Below are positions 22,409-34,446 of a stretch of DNA of 64,000 bases, piece after piece. The stretch lies in the NCBI RefSeq assembly GCF_003086295.3, contig NC_092045.1, positions 95,449,761 to 95,513,760 of the forward strand. The letters run 5' to 3'. Numbering within the stretch: position 1 is the stretch's first letter; each line of letters opens with the position of its first letter. Position numbers and translations under genes: made by a program. The notes below the pieces were generated by a model, which was given only the letters and a program-made list of their open reading frames with translations, had not been told where the DNA came from and made no database searches. Origin of the DNA: Arachis hypogaea (Eukaryota > Streptophyta > Magnoliopsida > Fabales > Fabaceae).

Positions 22409-24426
22409 TCTTATGCTTGTGAATTGATCCTTTTCATATTGGTCATTGCATCATTAAACTCTTGATCAGTGGTTACTTTGGCACATTGCGAAAATGATCC
22501 CTTTAGTTCTTTAACCTTTAGTTCAGGTTTCTCCACATATGCATACAACAAAATTTGTGCTTAATACCCGACATGATATCCTGTAATGCTGGTATTAGTC
22601 CCTGCATTGAAGAGTAGATTAAATAATTAGAAGATATTCATGCAACGATATAAAGAAATTAACATGACAAATAAGAATTCATAGTGTATATCACCTTTTG
22701 TTGGTTAGACATAAAAACTCATTCATTCTCATTATAGTCCCATGTCGATATATAATTCCTCAAGAAAGAATCTTCAATTTTTTCTTGTCTCTCTACGTTC
22801 ACAATCAAATATGCAATTGGGAACAGTTAGTTGTTCGCATCTTGAGAAATGATTGTTAGTAATTGTCCTCCAAAGTAACTTTTTAGAAAAGTCACATCCA
22901 ATGTTATAAAGGGTCTACATCTTGTCCTAAATCCACTCTTGCGAGTAGTCAAACAAACATACAATTTCATGAACTTTGGTAACCTATCCATCGAATTCCT
23001 TTTTTTCAATTTAGATATAAAAAAAGATGTTAGTGAAAATACAAAATTTACTGGAAGAAAAAAAAATAGTTTTTAGATCATCAAAAAAAAAAAAAAATGG
23101 AATTCGAGTTAGAGACTCGAAATCAAGCAATAGCGGAAGACACGAGTGGGGTGGATTTGGAATCATCTCTTTCAACCCAAGAAAAAGATATTGAAGCAGA
23201 GGGGTTTGGGGTGTTCCTATGTTTGCTTTTGACCCAGGATTAACCTTCATGATCTCATCCAGATAGTCTCTCAATCGTATGTATTGATCCTTCTCCGTGC
23301 CTTCAATGATATCTTTTGCCTTTTTCATAGCTCTATACATTATCTTCTGAGCCACATAAATATCATACTCAATCTTAAACCACTCTTGTGCCTCTCTCTG
23401 TAACATGTTGGAATGGATTCTGAACTTTGATACCAACTTTTCAAAAATCCAAACACATATGACTGACTTGCTCTTGTTGCTTTTCGGGTAAGTATGTTCA
23501 TCTATAAAGGTCTTAATTTGAAACAAAGGTAGATATTTGGTCCTAGCACAGTAATACAAACAAGGATAGTTGGTGTCATAGCATATCACTTTGCACCTCT
23601 TCTTCTCATTTCTAAGATAGAAGATCTGTCTCCCAATTTGTATGTTGTGCTTTTACACTGCTGCTTTGAAGTGGTCCATTGTCTCAAACTCCATGTTCAA
23701 CTCTAGAGTAATTTTCCATACGGTGTGTATGGGTTATGTTGAGAAAATACAACTTTTGCTTCATCATCTAACCCAGAAGGGCTACATAGTTTTGCATACT
23801 CATATTGATACATTTTAGGTCCACTGTCTCCAGCTTCTCTATTCGCATTAGGCACCTCTACCCTTGGTGCTTCATTGTCCCTTCCAAGAACAATTCTCTA
23901 TCCAGAAGGTCGAGGCCTTAGATGATTTCTTTTTCTGTTTGGATTCTCATTTGTTTGTGCAATATCATCTGTCAGAAAACTAGTTAAGAAAGGTAAGCAA
24001 TTTGTGCAACTTATGCAATGATACAACATATTTCACAGCAATGGTACAACATTTTTCGGAGAAATTATCTAAGTAAACATAATAAAAAGGTTTACCTATT
24101 GTGTTTTCTGTTACAACTTCTTCTGTCATGATCTCATCCATAATTGGTTGGTCCAAATTAGCACCTTCGTTAGCTCATGAGAAGCACTTTGATTGCAGTC
24201 TTTGTTGGCACTTTCATTATTAACATCATTAGCATCATTCTCATGTGTGGCTTCATCTACTGTTTCAACTTGTCCAGATTCACCACTCCTTTTTTGTTGG
24301 GGTAAACCATTTGATGGTGGTCTTAGATGCCTTTTTCTAACCTTCTTAACACCCTTCTCTAGAACTGATGCAATTACGATCTCATTATTCCATTTACTTC
24401 ATTCACAACTTCATTCATAGAACCAT
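22409..24426 (-). pseudogene. MULE (mudrA-like) transposase with two introns, truncated at both ends
   Basis: Exon 1 (24426 to 24096) matches the isolated exon at 13925-14646. Intron 1 is about 24095-23969 (GT...AG). Exon 2 (23968 to 22695) encodes FTCYYC-like zinc-region remnants, KSNKSKSVICVWIFEKLVSK, QREAQEWFKIEYDIYVAQKI, RLRDYLDEIMKVNPGSKANI, GFRTRCRPFITLDVTFLKSY (with the first catalytic D), FGGQLLTIISQDANN and FPIAYLIVNVERQEK. Intron 2 (22694-22602) joins in phase 0 to LIPALQDIMSGI. Exon 3 continues to KELKGSFSQCAKVTTDQEFN before the CACTA insertion at 22408. Frameshifts and stops break exon 2. Element A interrupts exon 1 at 24427. The SWIM zinc finger and C-terminus are missing. Confidence 0.8.
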
Positions 24427-26578
24427 TGATGCACGAAAACTTGTCTCTCAACAATTTTTCCTTCGGCAAGTATACCGAATTTGTCGTCAAGTAAAAACTC
24501 ACAATAGAGTGAGGTCGAATCCCACAGGGATTGATTGGTCAAGCAACTTTAGTTGGAAGAGTATGCTAGTTGAGCAAAACAGAGTGTAGTTCGAGAATTG
24601 CAAAAAATTAAATGACGGAAAAGTAAATAGCAGAAAATAAAATGCAGAATCTTAAATAGGGATTTAGGGTAATAAGCATGAAAATAAATGACAGAAAATA
24701 AAGAGAATGGGTAAGATCAGAAATGGGGAATTCATTGGGCTCAGGAGATGTTGTATTCTCCGGATCAAGTTCATTTTCATCTCTTCCTCAATCAATGCAT
24801 CTATTGATCTCCTTGGCAATCTTAGGTGATTAGATTCCAATTCCTTGGTAATCCAATCTCTCTAAGCTTGAACAATTGCCAATTCCTTGATTTAATTGCT
24901 CATGGGAAGAAATGAAGTATGATCACTGATTATACCACATGTATTTTCAAATCAAAGTGTTGGGAGGATTACATGTCACTGTATCCTCCCAGACTCCAAT
25001 TTGGTCCAACATGAGAAAGCATTTCTAGCATGATCTCCTCATCCCTTTTCCAAGGCTCAGAGGAGATCCAATTATGGAGAGTTTCTTTTCCAAGACAACT
25101 AACCAATTGAATTAAGATCGAAAGCTTTCTAGTAAATCAAAAGAGAAGAAAGAAGAAGAGAATGAAAACTATAATTGATCCATCCAATTACAACAGAGCT
25201 CCCTAACCCAATGAAAGAGGTTTAGTTGTTCATAGCTCTAGAAATAGAAAATGGCAGAAAATAATACATCCAAGCTAAAAGTGCAGAAAAGTAAATATAC
25301 AGAGAGTAGTTCTCCAAAGTGTTAAGCTCTTCTATAGTTTAAAACTACTCCTATATATACTACTCCTCTTGATCTTCTAGTGAGTTCTTTAAGTCTTGGA
25401 TGTGGGCTTTGGATCTTGAGTTGAAGCAGTTCCAATCTTTAGTGGGCCCAGCTTGCAGAGAAGTATGAATTAGGCATGGGCGTTAGTGAAGTTAACGTTA
25501 AGTGACATTGTGGGTTCGAGAACGTTAGTGGCAATCACAATTTTCACTAACGTTCCAACCCCATATAGCCTACGTTAACTCCAACGTTAGTGACACTAAC
25601 GTGACCACTAACGTTGCCTTTGTAAATCTTCGCTAGCATTATTGGGACTCACCTTTCCCAATAACGTTGGCTTATAACCCTTTGTCCCTACGTTAGAGTT
25701 TACGTTAGTTACACTAACGTGGCTCTTAACGTGGTTATGCCTCACCTTCGAGAGCGTTAGTGACACTTATCTTTGTCACTAACGCTCAAAGTGCCCCTAC
25801 TCTCCACGTTAGAGCTCACGTTAACTAAGTTAACGTGGCCACTAATGTGGTAGTAATGTCATCTTCCAACGTTAATGACAAAGGTGAGTGTCACTAACGT
25901 TGGCTCATCAATCTCAGCTCTACGTTAACTTTCACGTTAGTGGTCTTAACGTGACCACTAATGTGGGCAATGCTAGTTGATCAAACGTTAGTGATAAAGG
26001 TGAGTGTCACTATCGTTGGCATTGTTCCTTTCTTCCACATTAGAGTTCACGTTAACTAAGTTAACGTGACTCTTAACGTGGCTCATTGCCAATTCTTGGA
26101 ACGTTAGTGGTGTTCACGTTTACCACTAATGTTGGAGCTTTCTTTTGTCTCCATGTTAACTACCACGTTAACTTAGTTAACGTGGCAATTAACGTGGGCT
26201 TATGATGGCTTCGCGGGCGTTATTGGTGATCACTTTTCTCCTTAACGTTGCAAGCTATTTACCATTCCACGTTAGTGGTCACGTTAACTAGATTAACGTG
26301 AGTACTAACGTGGTTTTTCCTTGCTTCCTTTGTCCTGAAATCAAGCAAATAAAATGCATCAAAGCTCTAGCCAAAGTCATGAGATTATGCATCATCAATT
26401 TATCATTCAATTCTAGCAAAATCCTCATGAAATCATGTGAAATTCACAATAGTTGCTTGAATCAAGGTGTAAGTGTATTTTTAGCCAAAACTTGCCTTAT
26501 TCACTAAGAAAATGCATTAAACTACCTTAAAACAGTAAAGAAAAGGTCAGTGAAACTGGCCTAGATGCCCTGGCATCA
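24427..26578 (-). mobile_element. Element A: LTR (3' LTR) of a gypsy-type retrotransposon
   Basis: A 2152-bp LTR. On the minus strand it starts TGATGCCAGGGCATC and ends CGTGCATCA. It is followed on the plus side by CAACACCAAACTT, the same polypurine-type tract as in B and C, so the element's internal part lay to the right. Only 26 bp of it (26579-26604) remain before element B. It is inserted in the MULE transposase exon; the expected target duplication is ACCAT (24422-24426), whose partner is not in the window. It carries the periodic palindrome array listed separately. Confidence 0.85.
25470..26310. repeat. About 116-bp tandem array of ACGTTA/TAACGT palindromes in LTR A
   Basis: Palindromes such as acgttaactaagttaacgt begin at about 25480, 25583, 25701, 25817, 25933, 26048, 26164 and 26280; most steps are 115-118 bp. 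Between them each unit has a second inverted pair (AACGTTAGTGG...CCACTAACGTT type). The array is about 840 bp and fills the minus-strand 5' half of the LTR, the expected U3 side. Confidence 0.85.
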
Positions 26579-26604
26579 CAACACCAAACTTAAAGCTTGT
26601 TTGT

Positions 26605-28127
26605 TGGTGCACGAAATCACAATCACACTTTTGCAATTCCGCACAACTAACCAGCAAGTGCACTGGGTCGTCCAAGTAATACCTTACGTGAGTAAGGGTC
26701 GATTACACGGAGATTGTCGGCTTGAAGCAAGCTATGGTTATCTTGTAACTCTTAGTCAGGATATCAATAATTCTCAGATTTAATTGTAAAAAGTAAAAGA
26801 ATATGAAATAAATACTTGTTTTGCAGTAACGGAGAACAGGTTGAGGTTTTGAAGATGCTACATCTTCTGAATCTCTACTTTCCTACTGTCTTCTTCTTCA
26901 TGCACGCAAGGCTCCTTCCATGGCAAGCTGTATGTTGGGTTTCACCGTTGTCAATGGCTATCTCCCATCCTCTCAGTGAAAATGTTCAACGCGCTCTGTC
27001 ACAGCACGACTATTCATCTATCAGTTCTCGATCATGTCGAAATAGAATCCAATGATTCTTTTGCGTCTGTCACTAACGCCCCACAATCGCGAGTTTGAAG
27101 TTCATCACAGTCATTCAATTCCTGAATCCTACTCAGAATACCACAGACAAGGTTTAGACCTTCCGGATTCTCAAGAATGACTGCCAATGTGTTCTAGCTT
27201 ATACCACGAAGATTCTGATCAAGGAATCCAAGAGATATCTACTCAATCTAAGGTAGAACGGAGGTGGTTGTCAAGCACACGTTCATAGGTGAGAATGATG
27301 ATGAGTGTCACAGATCATCACATTCATCAAGTTGAGAAACAAGTGATATCTTAGAATAGAAGCAAGCGTGATTGAATGAAAAACAGTAGTAATTGCATTA
27401 ATCCATCAAGACACAGCAGAGCTCCTCACCCCCAACCATGGGGTTTAGAGACTCATGCCGTAGAAGGTATAATAAGAAATGTGTAAAGTGTCATGAGGTA
27501 AAGATACAATAGCAAAAGGTCCTATTTATAATGAACTAGTGACCTAGGGTTTACAAGAATGAGTAAATGATGTAAAAATCCACTTTCGGGGTCCACTTGA
27601 TGTGTGCTTGGGCTGAGCATTGAAGCTTCCATGTGTAGAGACTTTTCTTGGAGTTAAACGCCAGCTTTTGTGCCAGTTTGGGCGTTTAACTCCCATTTTT
27701 GTGCCAGTTCCGGCGTTTAACGCCGGGAATTCTGAAGCAGATTTGGAACGCCTGTTTGGGCCATCAAATCTCGGGCAAAGTATGGACTATTAATATTTCT
27801 GGAAAGCCCTGGATGTCTACTTTTCAACGCAATTGAGAGTGCATCAATTGGGCTACTGTAGCTCCAGAAAATCCTCTTCGAGTGCAGGGAGGTCAGAATC
27901 CAACAGCATCTGCAACCCTTTTCAGCCTCTGAATCAGATTTTTGCTCAGGTCCCTCAATTTCAGCCAGAAAATACCTGAAATCACAGAAAAATACACAAA
28001 CTCATAGTAAAGTCCATAAAAGTTAATTTTAAATAAAAACTAATAAAAATATAATTAAAACTAACTAAAATGTACTAAAAACATACTAAAAACAGTGCCA
28101 AAAAGCATATAAATTATCCGCTCATCA
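26605..28127 (-). mobile_element. Element B: 3' LTR
   Basis: A 1523-bp LTR. On the minus strand it starts TGATGAGCGGATAATTTATA and ends TTTCGTGCACCA. It is clearly related to the LTRs of element C but shorter; it lacks, for example, the 49-bp duplication found in C. The polypurine-type tract CAACACCAAACTTAAATTG follows at 28128. It contains TGGCGTT-AACGCC palindromes at about 27650-27735. The predicted target duplication is TTTGT (26600-26604). The 5' LTR of B must lie to the right of the window, because B is broken at 41438 by the Tekay array. Confidence 0.85.
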
Positions 28128-29342
28128 CAACACCAAACTTAAATTGTTGCTTGTCCCCAAGCAACTGAAAATTGAATAGGATAAAAAGAAGAGAACATTC
28201 TATAGACTCCAAAATATCAATGAAACTTAGCTCCAATTAGATGAGCGGGACTAGTAGCTTTTTGCCTCTGCACAGTTTTGGCATCTCACCTTATCCTTTG
28301 AAGTTTGGAATGATTGGCATCTATAGGAACTCAGAATTTAGATAGTGTTATTGATTCTCCTAGTTAAGTATGTTGATTCTTGAACACATCTACTTTATGA
28401 GTCTTGGCCGTGGCCCAAAGCACTCTGTTTTCCAATATTATCACCGGATACATACATGCCACAGACACATAACTGGGTGAGCCTTTTCAGATTGTGACTC
28501 AGCTTTCCTAGAGTCCCCAATTAGAGGTGTCCAGGGTTCTTAAGCACACTCTTTTTGCTTTGGATCACGACTTTAACCACTCAGTCTCAAGCTTTTCGCT
28601 TGACACCTTCACGCCACAAGCACATGGTTAGGGACAGCTTGGTTTAGCCGCTTAGGCCAGGATTTAATTCCTTTAGGCCCTCCTATCCACTGATGCTCAA
28701 AGCCTTGGATCCTTCTTAGTGTCCTTGCCTTTTGGTTTTAAGGGCTATTGGCTTTTTTTGCTTCTTTTTTTTTTCACTGCTTTTTCTTGCTTCAAGAATC
28801 AATTTGATGATTTTTTCAGATCCTTAATAACATTTCTCCTTTTCCATCGTTCTTTCAAGAGCCAACAAATTTAACATTCTTTGAACAACAAATTCAAAAG
28901 ACATATGCACTGTTCAAGCATTCATTCAGAAAACAAAAAGTATTGTCACCACATCAAACTAATTCAACTAGTTTCAAAGATGAATTCGAAATCCTGTACT
29001 TCTTGTTCTTTTGTGATTAAATCATTCTTCATTTAAGAGAGGTGATGGATTCATAAGACATTCATAGCTTTAAGACATGAACTTTAAATTTTATTAATCA
29101 TGGAATAAGAACAAGACTCAAAAATAAATATAAGATAAGACCAATAGTAATAGAAAACAGAAAATTAAAAACAGAAATTTAAATGACTCTAAAATAGATT
29201 TCTAATGATAAAGGTTATCACAGAGTTAGGACTTAACAACCTTGATTTTAATAAGTGGATGCTCCCTCAACTTGTGGGGTGTTTGACCCTTCAAGGGAGA
29301 GCTTCTGGTGCTTCAGCTCCTGTAGCTCACGCCCCTGCTTCT
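28128..29342 (-). mobile_element. Element B internal region, 3' part, up to the C insertion
   Basis: It aligns with 31155-32290 of element C (blocks TTGTTGCTTGTCCCCAAGCAACTG, CACGACTTTAACCACTCAGT and GCACATGGTTAGGGACAGCTT in shorter pieces). Mostly non-coding, presumably 3' untranslated region. The last 95 bases (29342 to 29248) encode the C-terminus of B's ORF2, ending with TAA at 29248-29250. The region resumes at 40105 beyond element C. Confidence 0.8.
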
Positions 29343-31154
29343 TGGTGGACGAAATTGTGATCAACAATTTTAGCTCTTTGGTATGTGCACAAAAACATTA
29401 ACTCAGCACTTTCTTTTCACAACTCCGTTCAACTAACCAACAAGTGTACTGGGTCGTCTAAGTAATAAACCTTACGCGAGTAAGGGTCGATCCCACAGAG
29501 ATTGTTGGTATGAAGCAAGCTATGGTCACCTTGTAAATCTCAGTTAGGCAGATTAAAATTGGTTTATGGATTTTCGAATAATTAATAATAAATAGAAAAT
29601 AAAAAGGGATAGAAATACTTATGTAAATCAATAGTGGAAATTTCAGATAGGCGTATGGAGGTGCTGTGCTCCTCTTGAAACTCTACTTCACTACTCACTC
29701 TTTCTTCAATCCTTCTTACTCCTTTCCATGGCAAGCTGTATGTAGGGCATCACCATCATCAATGGCTACTTTTAATCCTCTCGGGAAAATGGTCCTATGC
29801 GCTGTCACTACACGGCTAATCGTCTGGAGGCATCACCCTTGGTTGATGGCTACATCCCATCCTCTCAGTGAAAATGGTCCAAATGCTCTATCACGGCACG
29901 GCTAATCATCTGTCGGTTATCAATCAGGTTGGAGTAGAATCCATTGATTCTTTTGCATTTGTCACTAACGCCCAGCCTTCAGGAGTTTGAAGCTCGTCAC
30001 AGTCATTCAATACCAGAATCCTACTCGGAATACCACAGACAAGGTTAGACTTTCCGGATTCCCGGGATCCTACTCGGAATACCACAGACAAGGTTAGACT
30101 TTCCGGATCCCCATGAATGCCGCCATCTATCTAGCTTATACCACGAAGATTCTGTTGGGGAATCTAAGAGATATGCGCCCGGCCTAAGGTAGAACGGAAG
30201 TGGTTGTCAATCACGCGCGTTCATAGGTGAGAATGATGATGAGTGTCACGGATCATCACATTCATCAAAGTGTTGTGCAACGTATATCTTGGAATAAGAA
30301 TAAGAGAGAATTGAATGAAAAGTAATAGTAATTGTATTGAAACTTGAGGTACAGCAGAGCTCCACACCCTTAATCTATGGTGTGTAGAAACTCCACCGTT
30401 GAAAATACATAAGTGAAAGGTTCAGGCATGGCCGAATGGCCAGCCCCCCAAAACGTGCTCAATGGCCTCCTAAGATGAAGAATAAAACAAAACTGAGACC
30501 AAAGATGAAACGTGGTCAAAGACATCTAATACAATAGTTAAATGTTTTATTTATAATAAACTAGCTCCTAGGGTTTACATGAGTAAGTAATTGATGCTTA
30601 AATCCACTTTCGGGGCCCACTTGGTGTATGTTTAGGCTGAGCTTGATCTATCCACGAGCTGAGGCTTTTCTTGGAGTTGAACTCCAAGTTATGACGTGTT
30701 TTGGGCGTTCAACTCCGGATCATGACGTTTTTCTGGCGTTTAACTCCAGACAGCAGCATGTACTTGGCGTTCAACGCCAAGTTACGTCGTCAATTTCCAA
30801 ATAAAGCATGGACTATTATATATTTCTGGAAAGCTATGGATGTCTACTTTCCAACGCCGTTAAGAGCGTGCCATTTGAAGTTCTGTAGCTCTAGAAAATC
30901 CATTTCGAGTGCAGGGAGGTCAGATTCCAACAGCATCAGCAGTCCTTTTGTCAGCCTTTTTCATAGTTTTGCTCAAGTCCCTCAATTTCAGCCAGAAATT
31001 ACCTGAAATCACAGAAAAACACACAAACTCATAGTAAAGTCCAGAAATGTGAATTTAACATAAAAACTAATGAAAACATCCCTAAAAGTAGCTTAAACTT
31101 ACTAAAAACTACCTAAAAACAATGCCGAAAAGCGTATAAATTATCCGCTCATCA
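29343..31154 (-). mobile_element. Element C 3' LTR
   Basis: 1812 bp; on the minus strand TGATGAGCGGATAATTTATA ... TTTCGTCCACCA. It includes a 49-bp unit (starting ATCCTACTCGGAATACCACA) duplicated in tandem at 30018-30115, present in both C LTRs but single in LTR B, and four TGGCGTT-type palindromes at about 30670-30785. Confidence 0.9.
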
Positions 31155-32276
31155 CAACACCAAACTTAAATTGTTGCTTGTCCCCAAGCAACTGAAAATC
31201 AATTAGGATAAAAAGAAGAGAATATACTATAAATTCCAGAACATCAATGAATATTAATTATAATTAGATGAGCTGGACTTGTAGCTTTTTGCTTCTGAAC
31301 AGTTTTGGCATCTCACTTTTTCCTTTGAAGTTTAGAATGATTGGCTTCTCTAGAAACTTAGAATTTTTGGATAGTGTTATTGACTTTCCTAGTTAAGCAT
31401 GATGATTCTTGAACACAGCTAATTATGAGTCTTGGCTGTGGCCCTAAGCACTTTGTTTTCCAGTATTACCACCGGACACATAAATGCCACAGACACATAA
31501 CTGGGTGAACCTTTTCAGATTGTGACTTAGCTTTGCTAGAGTCCCCAGTTAGTGGTGTCCAGAGCTCTTGAGCACACTCTTTTTGCTTTGGATCACGACT
31601 TTAACCACTCAGTCTCAAGCTTTTTACTTGGACCTTCATGACACAAGCACATGGTTAGGGACAGCTTGATTTAGCCGCTTAGGCCTGGATTTTATTTCCT
31701 TGGGCCCTCCTATCCATTGATGCTCAAAGCCTTGGATCCTTTTTTCCCTTGCCTTTTGGTTTTAAGGGCTATTGGCTTTTTCTGCTTGCTTTTTCTTTTT
31801 CTTTGCTATTTTTTTCGCCAATATATTTTTTTTTATTTTTTCTATTTTTTTCGCAAGCTTTTGTTTTTCACTGCTTTTTCTTGCTTCAAGAATCAATTTC
31901 ATGATTTTTTAGATCATCAATAACATTTCTCTTTGTTCATCATTCTTTCAAGAGCCAACAATTTTAACATTCATAAACAACAAGATCAAAAGACATATGC
32001 ACTGTTCAAGCATTCATTCAGAAAACAAAAGTATTGTCACCACATCAATATAATTAAATTAAATTCAAGGATAAATTCGAAATTCATGTACTTCTTGTTC
32101 TTTTGAATTAAAACATTTTTCATTTAAGAGAGGTGAAGGATTAATGGATTTTATTCATAGCTTTAAGACATGGTTACTACATACTAATGATCATGAAGTA
32201 GAGACACAAAACATAAATAAACACAACATTAAAAACCGAAAAACAGAAAGAAATAAGAACAAGGAATGAGTCCACC
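31155..32276 (-). other. Element C 3' untranslated region
   Basis: Begins with the polypurine-type tract next to the LTR (CAACACCAAACTTAAATTG on plus). The rest is non-coding and collinear with 28128-29220 of element B. T-rich runs at 31740-31880. A 68-codon frame at 31717-31923 is composition-driven. Confidence 0.7.
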
Positions 32277-33425
32277 TTAGTGGCGTCTTCTTCTTGAAGG
32301 ACCAACAATGTCCTTAAGCTCTTCTATGTCCCTTCCTTGCCTTTGTTGCTCCTCCCTTATTGCTCTTTGATCTTCTCTTATTTCATGGAGAATGATGGAG
32401 TGCTCATGATGTTCCACCCTTAATTGTTCAACATTGTGGCTCAAATCTTCTAAAGAAGTGTTGAGTTGTTCCCAATAATTGTTGGGAGGAAAGTGCATCC
32501 CTTGAGGCATCTCAGGGATTTCTTGATGATGAGCTTCCTCATGCATCTCTTGAGAACCGTGAAGGGTCTCTCTTGCTTGCTCCATCCTCTTCTTGGTGAT
32601 GGGCTTATCCTCTTCAATGGAGGTGTCTCCTTCTATGATAACTCCAGCTGAGTAACATAGATGGCAAATAAGGTGAGGGAAAGCTAGCCGTGCTATGGGT
32701 GAGGGTTTGTCGGCTATTTTGTAGATTTCATTGGAGATGACCTCATGAACTTCTACTTCCTCTCCAATCATGATGCCATGAATCATGATGGCCCGATCCA
32801 CAGTAACTTCAGATCGGTTGCTTATAGGAATGATGGAGCGTTGAATGAACTCCAACCATCCTCTAGCTACAGGCTTGAGGTCCAGTCTTCTTAGTTAGAC
32901 TGGCTTGCCTTTGGAGTCTCTCTTCCATTGAGCTCCTTCCACACATATGTCCATAAGGACTTGGTCCAACCTTTGATTAAAGTTGACCCTTCTAGTGTAG
33001 GGGCGTTCATCTCCTTGCATCATGGGCAAGTGAAATGCCAACCTCACATTTTCCGGACTAAAATCTAAGTATTTCCCGCGAACCATTGTGAGATAATTCT
33101 TTGGACTCGGGTTCATACTTTGATCATGGTTCCTAGTGATCCATGCATTGGCATAGAACTCTTGAACCATTAAGATTCTAACTTGTTGCATGGGGTTGGT
33201 TAAGACTTCCCAACCTCTTCTTCGGACTTCATGTCGGATTTTCGGATACTCATTTTTCTTGAGCTTGAAAGGGACCTCAGGGATCACCTTCTTCTTTGCC
33301 ACAACATCATAGAAGTGGTCTTGATGGCTCTTGGAGATGAATCTTTCCATCTCCCATGACTCGGAGGTGGAAGCTTTTGTCTTCCCTTTTCCTTTTCTAG
33401 AGGATACTCCGGCCTTAGGTGCCAT
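32277..33425 (-). pseudogene. Element C ORF2, plant-transposon-type protein of unknown role
   Basis: One frame runs from the ATG at 33425 (MAPKAG...) to the stop at 32277-32279, broken only by a TAA at 32895-32897, so about 380 codons originally. The N-terminus is basic (SSRKGKGKTK). A central domain carries VIPEVPFKLKKNEYPKIR, RRRGWEVL, MVQEFYAN, MVRGKYLDFSPENVRLAFHL and, after the stop, LKPVARGWLEFI and SNRSEVTVDRAIMIHGIMIG. The C-terminal third is polar with probable coiled coil (EHHEHSIILHEIREDQRAIR) and ends in RRRRH. It resembles what Pfam calls a 'putative plant transposon protein' domain (PF20167, from memory); no biochemical function is known to me. It lies where pol would normally be. 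Confidence 0.75.
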
Positions 33426-33973
33426 TGATGGTAATGGCAAAACAAAAAGCTTATGCTTTTACCACACCAAACTTAAAATATTGCTCGCCCTCGAGCAAGA
33501 GAAGAAAGAAGAGAAGAAGAAGAAGAAGAAAAATGGTAGAGAGAGTGAGATGTAGGTTCGGCTAAGTGAGAGAAGAGGGGTTTGTGTTGTGTGAAAATGA
33601 AGGAGAATGGAAGGGTATTTATAGGGAGAGGGGGTAGTGTGTATTCGGCCATTTAGGGTGGGAATGGGTGGGAAATTGATTTTGAATTTTTGAAGGTAGG
33701 TGGGGTTTATGGGGAAGAGTGGATGGATGTGAGTGGTGAAGGGGGTGATTGGAAAGAGGAATTGAGGTGATTGGTGAGGAGTGTTGGGAAGTGTGACATG
33801 GGGAAGAGTAATCACAAAAACTAGGATTAGGAGGTAAGGTGGGAATATGGTAGGTGGGGATCCTGTGGGGTCCACAGATCCTGAGGTGATCCTGTGGGGT
33901 CCACAGGTCCTGAGGTGTCAAGGAATTCCATCCCTGCACCAAATAGGCATGTAAATTGCCTTTGCACACCATT
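33426..33973 (-). other. Leader between palindrome array and ORF2 of element C
   Basis: Purine/pyrimidine-biased non-coding DNA with a GAAGAAGAAG tract near 33500-33530 and a TATTTATAGGG-like sequence (33617-33629; minus CCCTATAAATA), which could be an internal TATA box for ORF2. Overlapping open frames at 33459-34015 look like composition effects. A short direct repeat (ATCCTGTGGGGTCCACAG) occurs at about 33860 and 33889. Confidence 0.5.
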
Positions 33974-34215
33974 CTGGTGTTTAAACGCCGTGTGGTGCAC
34001 ATTCTGGGCGTTCAACGCCCATGTAAAGCATGTTTCTGGCGTTGAACGCCAGTTTCATGCTTGTTGCTGGCGTTCAGCGCCAGCTTTTCTTCTCTGGGCA
34101 CATTCCTGGCGTTCAGTGCCAGAATGTTGCTTGTTTCTGGCGTTCAGCGCCAGAATGATGCTCTGTTCTGGCGTTGAACACTGGCCAGATGCATCTTACT
34201 GGCGTTGAAAGCCAG
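33974..34215. repeat. Eight TGGCGTT-AACGCCA palindromes, 31-bp period
   Basis: 17-bp near-palindromes such as CTGGCGTTGAACGCCAG start at 33974, 34004, 34036, 34067, 34106, 34137, 34168 and 34199 (steps 30, 32, 31, 39, 31, 31, 31). Spacers share a TGCTTGTT/ATGCTC flavour. The same palindrome occurs in threes and fours in the LTRs of this family (430-545, 27650-27735, 30670-30785, 39610-39740). The array sits between protease and ORF2. Confidence 0.9.
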
Positions 34216-34446
34216 CCTGTGCTTCCTCCAGGGTGCAAATTTTTTTCTGCTGTTTTTGACTCTATTTTTAATTTTTATGATTTTTTTTCGTGACTCCTCA
34301 TGATCATGTACCTAATAAAACACAAAATAACAATAATATAGAATAAAATAAAAATTAGATAAATAAAATTGGGTTGCCTCCCAACAAGCGCTTCTTTAAT
34401 GTCAATAGCTTGACAATGGCTCTCATGGAGCCACAAGGTGATCAGG

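Noticed and set aside
33459..34208. Overlapping frames of 104-138 codons around the 31-bp palindrome array
   Set aside because: Plus-strand frame is antisense to the element and encodes only the repeat; minus-strand frames are Pro/His/Thr-rich low-complexity without a homologue.
33974..34215. CRISPR-like look of the 31-bp periodic array
   Set aside because: Plant nuclear retrotransposon context, imperfect palindromic units with similar spacers, no cas genes.
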